A DNA stretch of 64,000 bases from Cryobacterium aureum (GTDB lineage: Bacteria > Actinomycetota > Actinomycetes > Actinomycetales > Microbacteriaceae). The stretch is taken from the NCBI RefSeq assembly GCF_002954245.1, contig NZ_PPTG01000022.1:1-64000 (forward strand), in the 5' to 3' direction. Below, piece after piece: positions 63,861-64,000 of this stretch. Each line of letters starts with the position of its first letter. The stretch's first letter is position 1. The position numbers and the translations under genes were made by a program. The notes under the pieces were generated by a model. That model had not been told where the DNA came from. It did no database searches and saw nothing but the letters and a program-made list of their open reading frames with translations.

Positions 63861-64000
63861 AGGTCTCCCGATCCGGTCCGCTTGGCTATGAGCATGTTAC
63901 TTGTCTCGGGTGACAACCCACCTTGGGGGCGCAAACGGCACGAACAGCCATACTACCCGCGGAGGCTCCCGGACCGAATTCCGCACCCATTATGGCCATT
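63861..64000. other. Upstream region of fhaA operon
   Basis: 140 bases without a gene. The promoter of the fhaA-to-pknB operon should be here or further right. A weak minus-strand pair (TTCGGT, 17 bases, TAGTAT) is visible but not convincing. Confidence 0.4.

Noticed and set aside
1..64000. CRISPR arrays, restriction-modification, toxin-antitoxin or defence islands
   Set aside because: No regularly spaced direct repeats or matching gene families were seen on either strand. The window is a core origin region.

Overview
The window is a GC-rich actinobacterial chromosome segment centred on the replication origin. The gene order rpmH-rnpA-yidD-yidC-jag-rsmG-parA-parB to the left of dnaA, and dnaN-recF-dciA-gyrB-gyrA to the right, is the classical actinobacterial oriC neighbourhood. 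The pknB-pknA-pbpA-rodA-pstP-fhaB-fhaA cluster, crgA and a class E sortase also fit this. Protein sequences and order suggest family Microbacteriaceae, perhaps Cryobacterium or a close relative; the genus is a guess. Almost all genes look like vertically inherited core genes. The only mobile trace is the last 43 codons of a transposase at the left edge.

Left arm (1-39.8 kb). After the transposase tail come a CopD-CtaG copper/cytochrome oxidase assembly fusion and an HU protein. A zinc-homeostasis block follows: cysteine-poor ribosomal proteins S14, L33 and L28, a Zur-type repressor, and a zinc/manganese ABC transporter with two permeases, with a near-palindromic Zur-box candidate upstream. 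Next are a branched-chain 2-oxoacid dehydrogenase operon with an aminotransferase, a holin-like protein, an unusual pair (small helical protein plus alpha/beta hydrolase), a tyrosine phosphatase and purB. Then come dnaB, the rpsF-ssb-rpsR-rplI operon, a sugar ABC transporter translationally linked to cca, a DUF6049 protein with murJ, trxB-trxA behind a SigR-like promoter, a PLP aminotransferase, a D-Ala-D-Ala ligase and the parAB/rsmG/jag/yidC/rnpA/rpmH set.

Origin (39.8-42.1 kb). dnaA is flanked by DnaA boxes on both sides. The dnaA-dnaN gap has the densest boxes and an AT-rich inverted repeat and is the likely oriC. Seven parS or near-parS sites lie in the window. Four are in or beside parAB, one is inside parB, one is inside dciA and one lies 30 kb away inside a transporter permease gene.

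Right arm (42.1-64 kb). dnaN, recF, dciA, gyrB, gyrA and a DUF3566 membrane protein are followed by tRNA-Ile and tRNA-Ala, a cyclophilin, a rhomboid protease, crgA, a class E sortase, a 53-residue membrane protein and a TrpG/PabA amidotransferase. A large palindrome array then separates these from the oppositely transcribed Ser/Thr kinase, cell-wall synthesis and FHA operon.

Points most worth a second look are DnaA-box clusters outside oriC (upstream of dnaB and between the rhomboid gene and crgA), the dispersed parS sites, the SigR-like trxB promoter, the zinc-sparing ribosomal block beside zinc uptake, the hydrolase/helical-protein pair, the palindrome array, and a strongly over-represented short word (CGGATGC/GCATCCG). 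I found no CRISPR array, prophage or obvious defence island.
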